A DNA stretch of 64,000 nucleotides from Caryophanales bacterium (GCA_016290885.1 JAEEVN010000004.1:1-64000), one strand, 5' to 3'; shown: positions 18,680 through 29,103, counted from the first letter of the stretch. The notes: generated from the letters alone by a model not told the origin. Program-made: numbers and translations.

Positions 18680-19557
18680 TATTCCATCTCCTTTATAGCA
18701 TATGTAGCAGCAAGAGCTCCATCTGAAGTAGCAGTTGTTAATTGTCTAAGAATTTTTACTCTAGCATCTCCTGCAACATATATTCCTTTTGTTTTTGTTT
18801 TAACTTCGTCAGTAGTTATTATATACCCTTTTTCATCAATATCAACAACATTTTTAAACATCATATTATTTGGTTCTTGGCCAATGGCTACAAAAAGACC
18901 TGAAACTTCTAATTCCGTTTCATCATTCATTTTAATCTTTTCCAAAGTTTCATTTCCAATTAATTCAGTAACTACTGAATTAAAATATAAAGTCACATTA
19001 CTCTTCGATTTAATTTCTTCTAGTTCTTGAAGTTCACCTTTATATGAATCTCCTCTGACAATACCATAAACATGATTTGCTATATCTGATAAATAAAGTA
19101 TATCATCAAGAGCAGTATTTCCACTTCCAATTACAGCAACATCTTTATTTCTATAGAAATTACCATCACAAGTAGCACAATAACTAATTCCTCTCCCAGT
19201 GAATTTATCTTCATTTGCAATTTTTAGTTTTCTGTTTTTTGATCCTACTGCTATGATTATTGATTTAGCTTCATAAGTATTATTTGTAGTATATACTTTC
19301 TTGTTTTCATCAACTTTCAAGACTGTTTCATATTTTATTTCTGCGCCTAACTCTAATACCTGTTTTCTCATATTTTCACTTAGATCAAAACCAGATATAT
19401 GTGCATATCCTGGATAATTTTCTACATCTTGTGCATTAACGATTTGACCGCCACATACATTAGCTTCAAGTACTAATACTTTTTTATTAGCTCTTCTTAA
19501 ATATATAGCACTAGTTAATCCTGCTGGTCCACCACCAATTATAATAGTATCGTACAT
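18679..19557 (-). CDS. trxB: thioredoxin reductase
   Basis: GGGPAGLTSAIYLRRA, CATC redox site, GIYVAGDARVKILRQLTTATSDGALAA. Confidence 0.95.
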   Translation of the reverse strand: MYDTIIIGGGPAGLTSAIYLRRANKKVLVLEANVCGGQIVNAQDVENYPGYAHISGFDLSENMRKQVLELGAEIKYETVLKVDENKKVYTTNNTYEAKSIIIAVGSKNRKLKIANEDKFTGRGISYCATCDGNFYRNKDVAVIGSGNTALDDILYLSDIANHVYGIVRGDSYKGELQELEEIKSKSNVTLYFNSVVTELIGNETLEKIKMNDETELEVSGLFVAIGQEPNNMMFKNVVDIDEKGYIITTDEVKTKTKGIYVAGDARVKILRQLTTATSDGALAATYAIKEME

Positions 19558-19649
19558 ATTATCACCTGCCCTGTTCTTTAATTATACCATTTAAAGAATT
19601 AATTATATAGGTTCTAATTAGATTTTGACTTAATAAATGTCAATTTATA

Positions 19650-19677
19650 TTGACAATATTCTAAAATCTAGTATAAT
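19650..19677 (+). promoter_or_regulatory. promoter TTGACA-16-TATAAT for tRNA-Gly
   Basis: Consensus hexamers directly upstream of the tRNA. Confidence 0.8.
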
Positions 19678-19697
19678 TAAAGAGTACTTTGATTTTT

Positions 19698-19771
19698 GCA
19701 GGTGTAGTTCAATGGTAGAACATTAGCCTTCCAAGCTAAATACGGGAGTCCGATTCTCCTCACCTGCTCCA
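19698..19771 (+). tRNA. tRNA-Gly(TCC)
   Basis: GCAGGTG...CTTCCAA loop...CACCTGCTCCA; CCA encoded. Confidence 0.96.
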
Positions 19772-19793
19772 TAAAAAAATAATCGAACTATTA

Positions 19794-20381
19794 CTAGTTC
19801 GATTTTTTTGTTTCATTATTTGTTAACGATAACACTTGCTTCTTTGCCATTACTTTTTTAACAATATTATCTAGTTCCGGATAAAGTTTTGGATCATCTA
19901 ATTTAGAACCTATATTAACAATTAATGGTGCTTCTTTTTTAAAATTAACTATTACTGAAGTTGTTATAAAATCTTTACCAGAATGTGAATATCTAGGGTC
20001 ATCTCTTACAACACAAACTATGTTATCATACTTATTTGCAATATCCTTATTAACATATTGTAAATAACTGTACGCCACCATAAGTGTCCCATTTGCTTGA
20101 TTTATTTCACATGAATAATTTTCAATATTATTATCTCTTAAATCTAATACCGGTACACCTTTTTCTGTTAACATAGCTTCTATATATGTTGATCCCTTTA
20201 TTCTACCTTTTTCCATTAATGCTTGGACAATTTGAATTCCTATGGATGCAGTTTCTTCAAAATCATCCCAATATTGGCCAAAGTATGTCATACATTCATT
20301 TCCATTGACTTTTTCGCTTTCTCCGCATAATAATCCATGCCCTGTATCCTCTACAAATACTGTTCTATTAATTTCTTCCAT
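19794..20381 (-). CDS. hypothetical protein
   Basis: Start MEEINRTVF set by SD AAGGAGGTATAT; no family recognised. Confidence 0.7.
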   Translation of the reverse strand: MEEINRTVFVEDTGHGLLCGESEKVNGNECMTYFGQYWDDFEETASIGIQIVQALMEKGRIKGSTYIEAMLTEKGVPVLDLRDNNIENYSCEINQANGTLMVAYSYLQYVNKDIANKYDNIVCVVRDDPRYSHSGKDFITTSVIVNFKKEAPLIVNIGSKLDDPKLYPELDNIVKKVMAKKQVLSLTNNETKKSN

Positions 20382-20484
20382 ATATACCTCCTTGAAAGAT
20401 TTCCTCTTTCTGATTTGATTATATTTCATTTTTTGATATAATAAAAATACATATTTGTTATAAGAACCATAACTGGAGGTTATT

Positions 20485-21387
20485 ATGAATATTAATTATG
20501 AATTATATAGAATCTTTTATGAAGTTGCCAATAGTGGAAATATAACACATGCAAGTCAAAAGTTAAATATTTCACAACCTGCGATTAGTAAATCAATTAA
20601 AAACTTAGAATCACAATTAGGTGGAGAATTATTTGTAAGAACACAAAAGGGTGTTGTTCTTACTGAAGAAGGAAAAATATTTTATAATCATATTAAAAAT
20701 GCTATTAATAATATAACTAATGCAGAAAATGAATTTTCAAATTTAATCAATTTAAATACTGGGTCAATAAGAATTGGAGTTAGTACTACAATAACCGAAA
20801 AATATCTTTTACCCTATTTAAAAAAATTCCATGAATTATATCCTAATATTACAATTCATATGTATACAGATATAAGTAATGAGTTACTTGATAAGTTAAA
20901 AAATGGGAGTATTGATTTAGCAATTGTTCACGTTATAGATAAGGATTATGGAAATGATATTGATATAAACAAAATCAAAAAAATACATAGTTGTTTCGTA
21001 GTTAATGAGTCTTATAAGAAATTGATTGAAAATCCAATATCTATTAAAGAATTAAAAAATTATCCTATAATTCTTCAAACAAAGGGTTCTAATAGTAGAG
21101 ATTATATAGAAAAAATAGAGGAAGATAATGGAATTATTTTTAACAATAACATTGAATCATCAAGTTATACATTGATATCTGAATTTGCTAAAATAGGTTT
21201 AGGTGTCGGAATATGTACGAAAGAATATATAGAGAATGATTTAAAAAATAAAGCTTTATTTGAGATTAAATTAAAAGAAAAATTACCTGATAGATTTATT
21301 TGTATTGCAACTTTAAAAAGTAAAAAACCTAATTTTAGTACTACAAAATTTATTGAAATATTAAATAATAAAAACGACTATAAATAG
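20485..21387 (+). CDS. LysR-family transcriptional regulator
   Basis: N-terminal HTH ELYRIFYEVANSGNITHASQKLNISQPAISKSIKNLESQLG; substrate-binding domain. Confidence 0.95.
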   Translation: MNINYELYRIFYEVANSGNITHASQKLNISQPAISKSIKNLESQLGGELFVRTQKGVVLTEEGKIFYNHIKNAINNITNAENEFSNLINLNTGSIRIGVSTTITEKYLLPYLKKFHELYPNITIHMYTDISNELLDKLKNGSIDLAIVHVIDKDYGNDIDINKIKKIHSCFVVNESYKKLIENPISIKELKNYPIILQTKGSNSRDYIEKIEEDNGIIFNNNIESSSYTLISEFAKIGLGVGICTKEYIENDLKNKALFEIKLKEKLPDRFICIATLKSKKPNFSTTKFIEILNNKNDYK

Positions 21388-21397
21388 TCGCTTTTTT
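21371..21397. terminator. bidirectional intrinsic terminator
   Basis: AAAACGACTATAAATAGTCGCTTTTTT. Confidence 0.8.
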
Positions 21398-21830
21398 ATT
21401 CATAAAATTTCTTTATATTTTCTAAATCTAGAATTTCTTTAACAAATTGATTTAGATTTGATAAACCTGCTATTGCTTTATCATTTGCATCCATAACAAA
21501 ATCAATGTTTTTCCATTCATAATGTCCTTCTTCATTATCATCAACCGAAGTCTCATTAACAGAATCATATATAACATTTAACCTTGTATTACTGTTCATA
21601 GGATTATCCTCTGGATAAACATATGTAACTAATAATTTAGGATTGTTCATAGAAATATTAGTTTCTTCCATGCATTCTCGTCTAGCAGCAGCAATAGGAG
21701 TTTCTCCTTCTTCTATTTTTCCACCAATTCCGTTCCAACAATCTTTATATGGTTTTTTATTTCTTTTTACAAGAAGAATTTTATCATACTCCTTATTAAA
21801 AAGCATTATTACTACATAATTCTTATTCAT
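21396..21830 (-). CDS. NUDIX hydrolase (MutT-like)
   Basis: GGKIEEGETPIAAARRECMEETNI. Confidence 0.92.
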   Translation of the reverse strand: MNKNYVVIMLFNKEYDKILLVKRNKKPYKDCWNGIGGKIEEGETPIAAARRECMEETNISMNNPKLLVTYVYPEDNPMNSNTRLNVIYDSVNETSVDDNEEGHYEWKNIDFVMDANDKAIAGLSNLNQFVKEILDLENIKKFYE

Positions 21831-21900
21831 ATTTTCTCTCCAAGATATTCTCCATCTAAATTATACAATAAATTTGAGTATGTCTCAATGTAATTACTTA

Positions 21901-22803
21901 CTAATTTTTAAATGCATCATTTATAACACCATTAATTAAATTTAAATCTGATGGAATAATCCACTTAACATTTGCCATTCTAAATAATACTAAAGGAATA
22001 ATAGCGCCACTTCTAGCACCATCCATCCATTTTGGATTATTTGGCATTAAGTTATGTAATTCATCGATTGAGATGTCATAGAATACTTTCTTAGTACCTT
22101 CAACATAACCATCTAGATTAATCATATATTTATGAATATTGTCATTAAATAAAGTATTTTCTACTAGATTAAATCCTGTTAGCAACTCAAATCTTTCTTC
22201 TCCACCAGTAAATATAGCACAGTCATAATCTTTATCTAGTTTTAAATCTCCCAATTTATCTACAACAAATTGTTCCATTTCTTCAACTGTATTACCACTA
22301 TATTCATCATTAACTTTATCAAAATTATTTAATAATTCTGCAACACCTACATTTATATTTTTTGTACCAGTTATATCTTTACCAACAAATGTAACTAATT
22401 CAGTAGTTTTACCACCCATATTGATAATTAATACTTTCTTATCATTATAGTCATTTTGCATTGCTTTACCTAAATAATAGTTTTCTATACCATGACTGAT
22501 AATATTAAAATGTAGATCAAATTTTTCATTAAATAATTTAACCATATCTTGTTTTCTTTCTGAAACAAGATTTCTAAAAATACCTGTTACAAATATTTCA
22601 GTATTATAGTATTTTAAATCATATTTAGATTTAATATTTTCAAAGTAATCACATAATTCTTCTAAATTATAATCACTTATACCCTTTTCTGGATCAAAAT
22701 CATTTTTAAAATAAATAGAGTTTTCCTCTAATAACTTTAATTCATCTTCATAACAATATACTTTTATAGTAGATGAACCTAAATCAATATAATATTTCTT
22801 CAT
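21901..22803 (-). CDS. Ppx/GppA-like ASKHA-fold protein
   Basis: YIDLGSSTIKVYCYE phosphate-binding loop, LIINMGGKTTELV, GGEERFELLTGF. Confidence 0.65.
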   Translation of the reverse strand: MKKYYIDLGSSTIKVYCYEDELKLLEENSIYFKNDFDPEKGISDYNLEELCDYFENIKSKYDLKYYNTEIFVTGIFRNLVSERKQDMVKLFNEKFDLHFNIISHGIENYYLGKAMQNDYNDKKVLIINMGGKTTELVTFVGKDITGTKNINVGVAELLNNFDKVNDEYSGNTVEEMEQFVVDKLGDLKLDKDYDCAIFTGGEERFELLTGFNLVENTLFNDNIHKYMINLDGYVEGTKKVFYDISIDELHNLMPNNPKWMDGARSGAIIPLVLFRMANVKWIIPSDLNLINGVINDAFKN

Positions 22804-22861
22804 ATATATGTATACTCCTTAATAATATTATATCAAAAATATATTTACTTGTCTTAATTTT

Positions 22862-22890
22862 TTGACTAAGTTATATATAAATGCTATAAT
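22862..22890 (+). promoter_or_regulatory. promoter TTGACT-17-TATAAT
   Basis: Upstream of the GDPD-like gene. Confidence 0.65.
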
Positions 22891-22914
22891 AACGCCATAA
22901 AAAGAGGGATTATT

Positions 22915-23601
22915 ATGGAGAAGAAGATAATATATCATACAGCTGGTATGCCAAAAAATCTTGTATCTCTAGATAGATTAGTTAATAGTGGATTCTCCAC
23001 AGTAGAACTTGATTTTACAAGTACTATTGATGGTAAATTTGTTTGGGAACATGATATTTTACCTACAAGTATTTTAAGTTCTAAAACTAAATCTATTAGA
23101 GAAAGATTATCATTGGAGGATGTTTTAGATATAAATAGACATCGTAGTAAGTTAATGCTTGATATAAAATATGTTCCAAGACATATTTTATATTCTAAAG
23201 ATTTTGAAAAACTATTAGAACATTTAAATAGTTATGATGAAATGCAAATACAAAGTTTAGATTTAGGATTTCTAAGCAAACTTGCTGATAAAAAATATAA
23301 AAATATAGAACCTGGTTTAATATTAAATGTTATAACAAGAGGTTGTATAAATGAATTAGGAATACCAAGAATACCTGATATAGGATTTATGGCAATTTCT
23401 AATGAATTATGGGAAGAAAAAGATGGAATATATATTGTAAAATGTAATGAAAAATATCCTGATGTAAAAAAATATGCTTGGACATGGGATAGAAGAATCG
23501 AAGATGAAGAAAGAATCCAAAACTTCCTTGATAAAGGTGCTGATGGTATTATTACAAGTAGTCCTAAATTAGTTAAATCTGTATTATTAAAAAAAGACTA
23601 G
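22915..23601 (+). CDS. glycerophosphodiester phosphodiesterase-like protein
   Basis: VELDFTSTIDGKFVWEHD; SIRERLSLEDVLD; C-terminal DKGADGIITSSPKLV. Confidence 0.75.
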   Translation: MEKKIIYHTAGMPKNLVSLDRLVNSGFSTVELDFTSTIDGKFVWEHDILPTSILSSKTKSIRERLSLEDVLDINRHRSKLMLDIKYVPRHILYSKDFEKLLEHLNSYDEMQIQSLDLGFLSKLADKKYKNIEPGLILNVITRGCINELGIPRIPDIGFMAISNELWEEKDGIYIVKCNEKYPDVKKYAWTWDRRIEDEERIQNFLDKGADGIITSSPKLVKSVLLKKD

Positions 23602-23620
23602 AATTATCTAGTCTTTTTTA
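23590..23620. terminator. bidirectional intrinsic terminator
   Basis: AAAAAAGACTAGAATTATCTAGTCTTTTTT. Confidence 0.8.
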
Positions 23621-24328
23621 TTAGCATGATGAAGGTCCAGTGCAAACATTTGCTTCATTTATACATTTAAATATACATTTTAATTGTTTTATAGAAGCTT
23701 TTTTCATTTCTTCAGTTATTTCTCCATATGGATCTTCTAATTTTTCAGAAACACCTTCGACCATTTCTTTAGCTTCTCCATTAACTACTGCAACTACATT
23801 AGGAGCATATATTCTTTTTTCTCCTGTATTAATCTTTTCATCACCATTTTTAACATTATAATCGCTTAATACATCACCATATAGTTCGATTAGTTTCATA
23901 TAGTCTTTATCGCCCTCTTTAGTTGTTTTTAATTCACCATCTACATATTCAATTGTATCTCTTATATCAAGTACATCAACATAATATATATCTATTTCAT
24001 TTTCAATTGATAAATCTATTAGATTTTCAATCATGCTTCTACACCAAGGACATTTAGCAAAGCCAAAATATACTACAAAAGTTTCATTTTTTTCAGTTTT
24101 TTCTACTATTTCTTTTGCTGTGGAATATTTAATTCTATTTTTCTTATCTATATTTAATTCTCTATATTTCTTTCCATTTCCATTATCTTCATTATTTAAA
24201 CTTTCATATTCTTGTTTAAATTTATAAGCATCAGTCTTTTTATAATCAGATTGCATTTTATGGATAAAAACAAATCCAACTCCAGCAATTATAATTGCTA
24301 TTATTAAAAATATTATTTTCTTCTTCAT
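23621..24328 (-). CDS. membrane-anchored thioredoxin-fold protein (CPWC)
   Basis: N-terminal TM; FVVYFGFAKCPWCRSMIENLIDLS. Confidence 0.75.
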   Translation of the reverse strand: MKKKIIFLIIAIIIAGVGFVFIHKMQSDYKKTDAYKFKQEYESLNNEDNGNGKKYRELNIDKKNRIKYSTAKEIVEKTEKNETFVVYFGFAKCPWCRSMIENLIDLSIENEIDIYYVDVLDIRDTIEYVDGELKTTKEGDKDYMKLIELYGDVLSDYNVKNGDEKINTGEKRIYAPNVVAVVNGEAKEMVEGVSEKLEDPYGEITEEMKKASIKQLKCIFKCINEANVCTGPSSC

Positions 24329-24379
24329 ATCTATACCTCTTAAATAAATTATACAATAAAAAAAAGGATATTTCTATCC

Positions 24380-25852
24380 TTATTCTATTATTTCTATATC
24401 TGATAGAAATTCATTTTCACAAGTTAAATTAATTTTTAACTCTTTAAATACTTTTCTATCACCATTTTCTACTATATATGTAGAATGTGCATCTGCATCT
24501 TTTAATTTACTTAAACAAGATAATGCTTTTTCAATCATAGGATTTGTTACTGAACAAATTTCAAGTGCAGTTAATACTTCAGGTAAAGTTAGTAATTTAT
24601 CTCCTTCTCCTAAGTTTTCATTTAAACTTCTAATAGGTTTTAATACTTTTGGAGATAATAAATCTATATCATCAGGTATTTTACTTAAATATTTAATTGC
24701 ATTTAATATAGCACTACTAGCTGGTGTTAATATTTCTGTTTGTCTACCAGTAATAATCTTTTTACCAACTTTAATAGCTATTACATGGCACTTCTTTTCT
24801 TCTTTTTTAGCAAGTGCTGGTTTAATTACATCTAAGTAATCTACATCTATACCTAATTCGTTCATTAATAGTTTAATCTTTTCACAAGTATTTTCATCAC
24901 TCTTACCTAATTTATAGTTATTAAGTTCATTATAGTATCTTCTTACAATTTCTTTTTTAGAAGCTTCTTCTACTATCTTATCATTAGTAATACAGAAACC
25001 TACCATATTAACTCCCATATCTGTAGGTGAATAATATAATGTTTTATCACTTACTTTAGATAGTATTTGTTTTAATACAGGGAACATTTCAATATCTCTA
25101 TTATAGTTAACTGCAGTTTTTCCATATTTTTCAAGATGAAATGGATCTATCATATTAACGTCTTCTAAATCTGCGGTAGCAGCTTCATAAGCCATATTTA
25201 CTGGATGCTTTAAAGGTAAATTCCATACTGGGAATGTTTCAAATTTAGCATATCCAGCATTTACTCCTCTTAGATTTTCATGATAAATTTGAGACAAACA
25301 TGTTGCTAATTTACCACTTCCTGGTCCTGGAGCATTTACAATTACTAATGGTTTAGTAGTTTCTATATATGGATTAGCACCATAACCTTCTTCACTAACA
25401 ATTGTATCTACATCAGTAGGATATCCTTTAGTAAATGTATGTACATAAGTTTTAATACCATTTCTATTTAATTTTTTAATAAATTTATCAACACTTGGTT
25501 GATTCTTATATAATGTTATAACAACTGAATTAACAGTAAATCCCATAGATTTAGACTTACTTACTAAAGTTAATAATTCATTGTCATAAGTTCTAGCATA
25601 TTCACTTCTAGTCTTATTTTTTTCTATGTCATTAGCATTAATGCAAAAGATTATTTCTAAATCATCTTTCAATTCTTTAAACATAGATATCTTCACATCA
25701 TTTTTAAATCCAGGTAATATTCTTGCTGCATGTGAATCATCAAATAACTTTCCGCCAACCTCTAGATAAAGTTTATCAAACATTTTTATTCTTTCTCTTA
25801 TTTTTTTGCTTTGAATCTTAATATACTTATTATTATCAAAACCGTTTCTCAT
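24380..25852 (-). CDS. DUF1846-family protein
   Basis: MFDKLYLEVGGKLFDDSHAARILPGFKNDVKI; ...NAPGPGSGKLATCLSQIYHE. Confidence 0.92.
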   Translation of the reverse strand: MRNGFDNNKYIKIQSKKIRERIKMFDKLYLEVGGKLFDDSHAARILPGFKNDVKISMFKELKDDLEIIFCINANDIEKNKTRSEYARTYDNELLTLVSKSKSMGFTVNSVVITLYKNQPSVDKFIKKLNRNGIKTYVHTFTKGYPTDVDTIVSEEGYGANPYIETTKPLVIVNAPGPGSGKLATCLSQIYHENLRGVNAGYAKFETFPVWNLPLKHPVNMAYEAATADLEDVNMIDPFHLEKYGKTAVNYNRDIEMFPVLKQILSKVSDKTLYYSPTDMGVNMVGFCITNDKIVEEASKKEIVRRYYNELNNYKLGKSDENTCEKIKLLMNELGIDVDYLDVIKPALAKKEEKKCHVIAIKVGKKIITGRQTEILTPASSAILNAIKYLSKIPDDIDLLSPKVLKPIRSLNENLGEGDKLLTLPEVLTALEICSVTNPMIEKALSCLSKLKDADAHSTYIVENGDRKVFKELKINLTCENEFLSDIEIIE

Positions 25853-25968
25853 TCTGCACCTCCCTATGATTTATCATCTATTATAATTATATCACTTGAA
25901 GGAAAATGAAAAAATGTTTTTTTAAAAAAAATGCAAAAAAAAACATAACTATACAGTTATATTAAAAA

Positions 25969-26045
25969 TGGTCGGGAAGACAGGATTTGAACCTGCAACC
26001 TCATGGTCCCAAACCACGCGCACTGCCAAGTTGTGCTACTTCCCG
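25969..26045 (-). tRNA. tRNA-Pro(TGG)
   Basis: Minus CGGGAAG...TTTGGGAC loop...CTTCCCGACCA. Confidence 0.95.
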
Positions 26046-26062
26046 ATATAATAAATAAAAAA

Positions 26063-26139
26063 TGGTGCACTCGGAGGGAATCGAACCCCCAACCTTTTGG
26101 TTCGTAGCCAAACACTCTATCCAATTGAGCTACGAGTGC
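26063..26139 (-). tRNA. tRNA-Arg(ACG)
   Basis: Minus GCACTCG...CTACGAA...CGAGTGCACCA. Confidence 0.95.
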
Positions 26140-26163
26140 ATAACTACTTTTTTATTAAAAAAG

Positions 26164-26239
26164 TGGTGGCTCCGGACAGGATCGAACTGTCGACACCAGG
26201 ATTTTCAGTCCTGTGCTCTACCGACTGAGCTACAGAGCC
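26164..26239 (-). tRNA. tRNA-Phe(GAA)
   Basis: Minus GGCTCTG...CTGAAAA...CGGAGCCACCA. Confidence 0.95.
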
Positions 26240-26252
26240 ATAAAATAAAAAA

Positions 26253-26328
26253 TGGCGGTTCCGAAGGGACTTGAACCCTCGATCTTCTGCGTGACAGGCA
26301 GACGTGTTAACCACTACACCACGGAACC
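26253..26328 (-). tRNA. tRNA-Asp(GTC)
   Basis: Minus GGTTCCG...CTGTCAC...CGGAACCGCCA. Confidence 0.95.
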
Positions 26329-26347
26329 AAAACCAAAATGCATATTA

Positions 26348-26377
26348 AGTATACTAAATTTTGCTCTCTCTTGTCAA
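26348..26377 (-). promoter_or_regulatory. promoter TTGACA-18-TATACT for tRNA cluster
   Basis: Upstream of tRNA-Asp on the minus strand. Confidence 0.7.
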
Positions 26378-26420
26378 TACTTTTTAAATAAAAAAACTAG
26401 CAACTGCTAGTAAATTTCAT

Positions 26421-26497
<77 letters not shown>

Positions 26498-26512
26498 ATA
26501 TAAATTTAAAAG

Positions 26513-26605
26513 TGGCGGAGAAGAAGGGATTCGAACCCCTGCGCCGCTTACACGACCTCCCGGTTTTCAAGACCGGTCCCTTCAGCCAGACTTGGGTACT
26601 TCTCC
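26513..26605 (-). tRNA. tRNA-Ser(TGA)
   Basis: Minus GGAGAAG...CTTGAAA, long variable arm...CTTCTCCGCCA. Confidence 0.95.
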
Positions 26606-26613
26606 AATAAAAA

Positions 26614-26702
26614 TGGTGCCTCAGGCCGGACTTGAACCGGCACGGGATTTGACTCCCGCAGGATTTTAAGTCCTGTGCGTCTACCAATTCCGCCACTAAG
26701 GC
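26614..26702 (-). tRNA. tRNA-Leu(TAA)
   Basis: Minus GCCTTAG...CTTAAAA, long variable arm...TGAGGCACCA. Confidence 0.95.
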
Positions 26703-26741
26703 ATTTTGAGCACCATTTCGTCCATTTCATTGGACTTTTTA

Positions 26742-26770
26742 AGTATATAATATTTTTAAAAAAATATCAA
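26742..26770 (-). promoter_or_regulatory. promoter TTGATA-17-TATACT for tRNA cluster
   Basis: Upstream of tRNA-Leu on the minus strand. Confidence 0.65.
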
Positions 26771-26805
26771 CACTTTTTCTATATTTTATAACAAAAAATA
26801 TATTT

Positions 26806-26882
26806 TGGTGACTCGTATGGGATTTGAACCCATGAATGCCACCTTGAGAGGGTGGTGTGTTAAACCACTTCACCAACGAGTC
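26806..26882 (-). tRNA. tRNA-Glu(CTC)
   Basis: Minus GACTCGT...CCACC-CTCTCAA-GGTGG...ACGAGTCACCA. Confidence 0.88.
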
Positions 26883-26914
26883 ATAAAAAATAGACTAATG
26901 TCTATTTTATATTA

Positions 26915-27442
26915 TTATTTTTCTTTTGTAAAGAATACTAATGCTAAAACTACAACTACTGATATTGCTGAAACGATAATGATTGGTAGAATAGATGTTG
27001 AACCTTTTTTATCTACTGATTCACCTTTTTTTACTGCAGCAACTACATCTTTATAGTCCTTATTGTCATATTGTGCTTTAATAGCAGCTTTTATTTTTTC
27101 TGGTGTTTGAGTAGCAGAGAATCCACTAAAATATTGATCACCAACTACTATAAAAGGAACACCTGAAGCTTCAGTACCAAGTTCAGTAGCTACTTCTTGC
27201 ATTAAATTACTATTGTTTTCATCATACCATACTTCATATTTAACTAATTCATAAAGATCTTTGTATTCTTCATCTTTAGATAATGAATCATTAAACCATT
27301 CAATAGCTTCTTCACAGTGAGGGCATCCTTCTCCTCTAAATAAATATACATTTACTTTTTTACTATCAGCATTAGCTACTGACATACCTACAAATGGTAA
27401 TATTAATAATAAACCAATAATAAATAATTTAATTTTTTTCAT
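26915..27442 (-). CDS. exported, membrane-anchored thioredoxin-fold protein (CPHC)
   Basis: Signal peptide; VNVYLFRGEGCPHCEEAIEWF; cis-Pro-like SGVPFIVVG; C-terminal TM. Confidence 0.8.
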   Translation of the reverse strand: MKKIKLFIIGLLLILPFVGMSVANADSKKVNVYLFRGEGCPHCEEAIEWFNDSLSKDEEYKDLYELVKYEVWYDENNSNLMQEVATELGTEASGVPFIVVGDQYFSGFSATQTPEKIKAAIKAQYDNKDYKDVVAAVKKGESVDKKGSTSILPIIIVSAISVVVVLALVFFTKEK

Positions 27443-27478
27443 GTTATAATCACTCCCAATAAAATTATATCATACTTT

Positions 27479-28336
27479 TTAATCAATTTTAATCATTCCT
27501 GTTACATTTGTAACATTAATTTCATTTACTTTAATTTTATCTGCACATATAGTATCAGATATCTTTGTTTTTCCACTTTCATTTGTGGAAACAATCTTAC
27601 AAACTGAATTTTCTACTATTTTTAAAATTATATCTCCCGAAACATTTTCAAATTTAGAATCTCCTAATGGACTAAAATTCATTATTTCTATGTCCCCTGT
27701 AATACTTTCAACATTAATATTACCTATCATGTTATTTATTTTTATATTACCTGTAGAACTTTCTACTTCTAGAATACCTTCTATATTTTCAAGAGAGATT
27801 TCTCCAGATACATCCTTTAGTTTTATATTGCCTGAATTCTTAAGAGTAAGACTACCTGCATTATTATTAATATATAGATCATTAACAATGTCTTCTCCTT
27901 GTACTTCACCAAATCCATTTATAATAGTTATTTTTCCAATATAGTTTTTAGGAATATAAACAGTATATTTTTTCTTTTGAGGATTTATTATAAAACTATC
28001 TTCTTCTAAATAAATATTACTTCCCTTTTCCTTATAATTAAGATGGAATTTTTCTTCTTTAGAATTTTGAATTATAACTAATTCTTCTTCATCAGTTATT
28101 ATAAAATTCGAATTAGCTTTCTTAAAATCAAATATTATATTTTCTACTTCTTCTAAAGTATAATTCTTAGTAATTATCTTCTTCTCTACAATATTTTCTT
28201 TCTTAGGCATAAGCATCTTTATTAGCGAAAAAACTACTACTAAAAGTAATAAGGTTAATAGGATACTACCAATAACTAAAATTTTCATTATAATACTTTT
28301 ATTTTTCATTATAGCCTCTAGAAAATATGGTAGCAC
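27479..28336 (-). CDS. DUF4097-like beta-helical membrane-anchored protein
   Basis: N-terminal TM then repeated short-beta turns (LKNSGNIKLKDVSGEISLENIEGILEVESSTGNIKINNMIGNINVESITGDIEI). Confidence 0.7.
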   Translation of the reverse strand: MLPYFLEAIMKNKSIIMKILVIGSILLTLLLLVVVFSLIKMLMPKKENIVEKKIITKNYTLEEVENIIFDFKKANSNFIITDEEELVIIQNSKEEKFHLNYKEKGSNIYLEEDSFIINPQKKKYTVYIPKNYIGKITIINGFGEVQGEDIVNDLYINNNAGSLTLKNSGNIKLKDVSGEISLENIEGILEVESSTGNIKINNMIGNINVESITGDIEIMNFSPLGDSKFENVSGDIILKIVENSVCKIVSTNESGKTKISDTICADKIKVNEINVTNVTGMIKID

Positions 28337-28439
28337 CCAATTTAATTTAAGTCAATAATATTAATTTTCATATTTTTTAAAAAAGTATTTTATTTTTTTT
28401 ATTTTATGATATAATGATTGTAGATAGGAGGAGTTTTTA

Positions 28440-28940
28440 ATGAATTACGGTTTAGATGCTTATAACACTACATCTTACAACACTGCTGGAGCTGAAGCTT
28501 TCGGAAGTGTATTAGCTGGATTTGGTATTGCTATGATATTTGTATGGATTATAGCAATCGCTGCTGCTGTTCTTGAAATAGTTGCTTTATACAAAATGTT
28601 CAAGAAAGCTGGTAAAAAAGGTTATGAAGCTTTAATACCAGGACATGATACATTTGTATTATTCGAATTAGCTGGAATCAATACAATTTGGATTCTTGGT
28701 ATAGTATTCGGTAGCGTAGTTTGCATTATACCAATTTTAGGTGCTATTGCTTACTGTGCATTCATAATCTTTATCGAAATCTGGCTAAATATAAGATTAG
28801 CTAAGGCTTTCGGAAAAGAAACTGGTTTCGGTGTACTTATGGCATTCTTCCCATTTGTTATGTATCCAATCTTAGCATTTGGAGATGCAAAATATACTGC
28901 ACCAGCTAAAGTAGTTAACAAACCAGGAGAAGATAAATAA
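28440..28940 (+). CDS. multi-pass membrane protein (DUF5684-like)
   Basis: LYKMFKKAGKKGYEALIPGHDTFVLFELAG; 3-4 TM segments. Confidence 0.75.
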   Translation: MNYGLDAYNTTSYNTAGAEAFGSVLAGFGIAMIFVWIIAIAAAVLEIVALYKMFKKAGKKGYEALIPGHDTFVLFELAGINTIWILGIVFGSVVCIIPILGAIAYCAFIIFIEIWLNIRLAKAFGKETGFGVLMAFFPFVMYPILAFGDAKYTAPAKVVNKPGEDK

Positions 28941-28959
28941 TTCTAGAATTATTTATAAG

Positions 28960-28988
28960 AAAAAGGATTTTTAAAAATCCTTTTTTTG
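28960..28988. terminator. intrinsic terminator
   Basis: AAAAAGGATTTTTAAAAATCCTTTTTTT. Confidence 0.75.
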
Positions 28989-29027
28989 TGCACAAAAAAA
29001 CTGACATAGTCAGTAATTATTATAAAA

Positions 29028-29103
29028 TGGTGTCTCGTATGCGATTCGAACGCATGACCCCTTGATTAAAAGTCAAGTGCTCTACCGGCTGAGCTAACGA
29101 GAC
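29028..29103 (-). tRNA. tRNA-Lys(TTT)
   Basis: Minus GTCTCGT...CTTTTAA...ACGAGACACCA. Confidence 0.95.

Noticed and set aside
27496-27511. Palindrome TGTTACATTTGTAACA resembling the Crp/Fnr-type sites
   Set aside because: Lies inside the 3' coding end of the DUF4097-like gene (NVTNVTG repeat) and core differs (GTTACA); probably coding coincidence.
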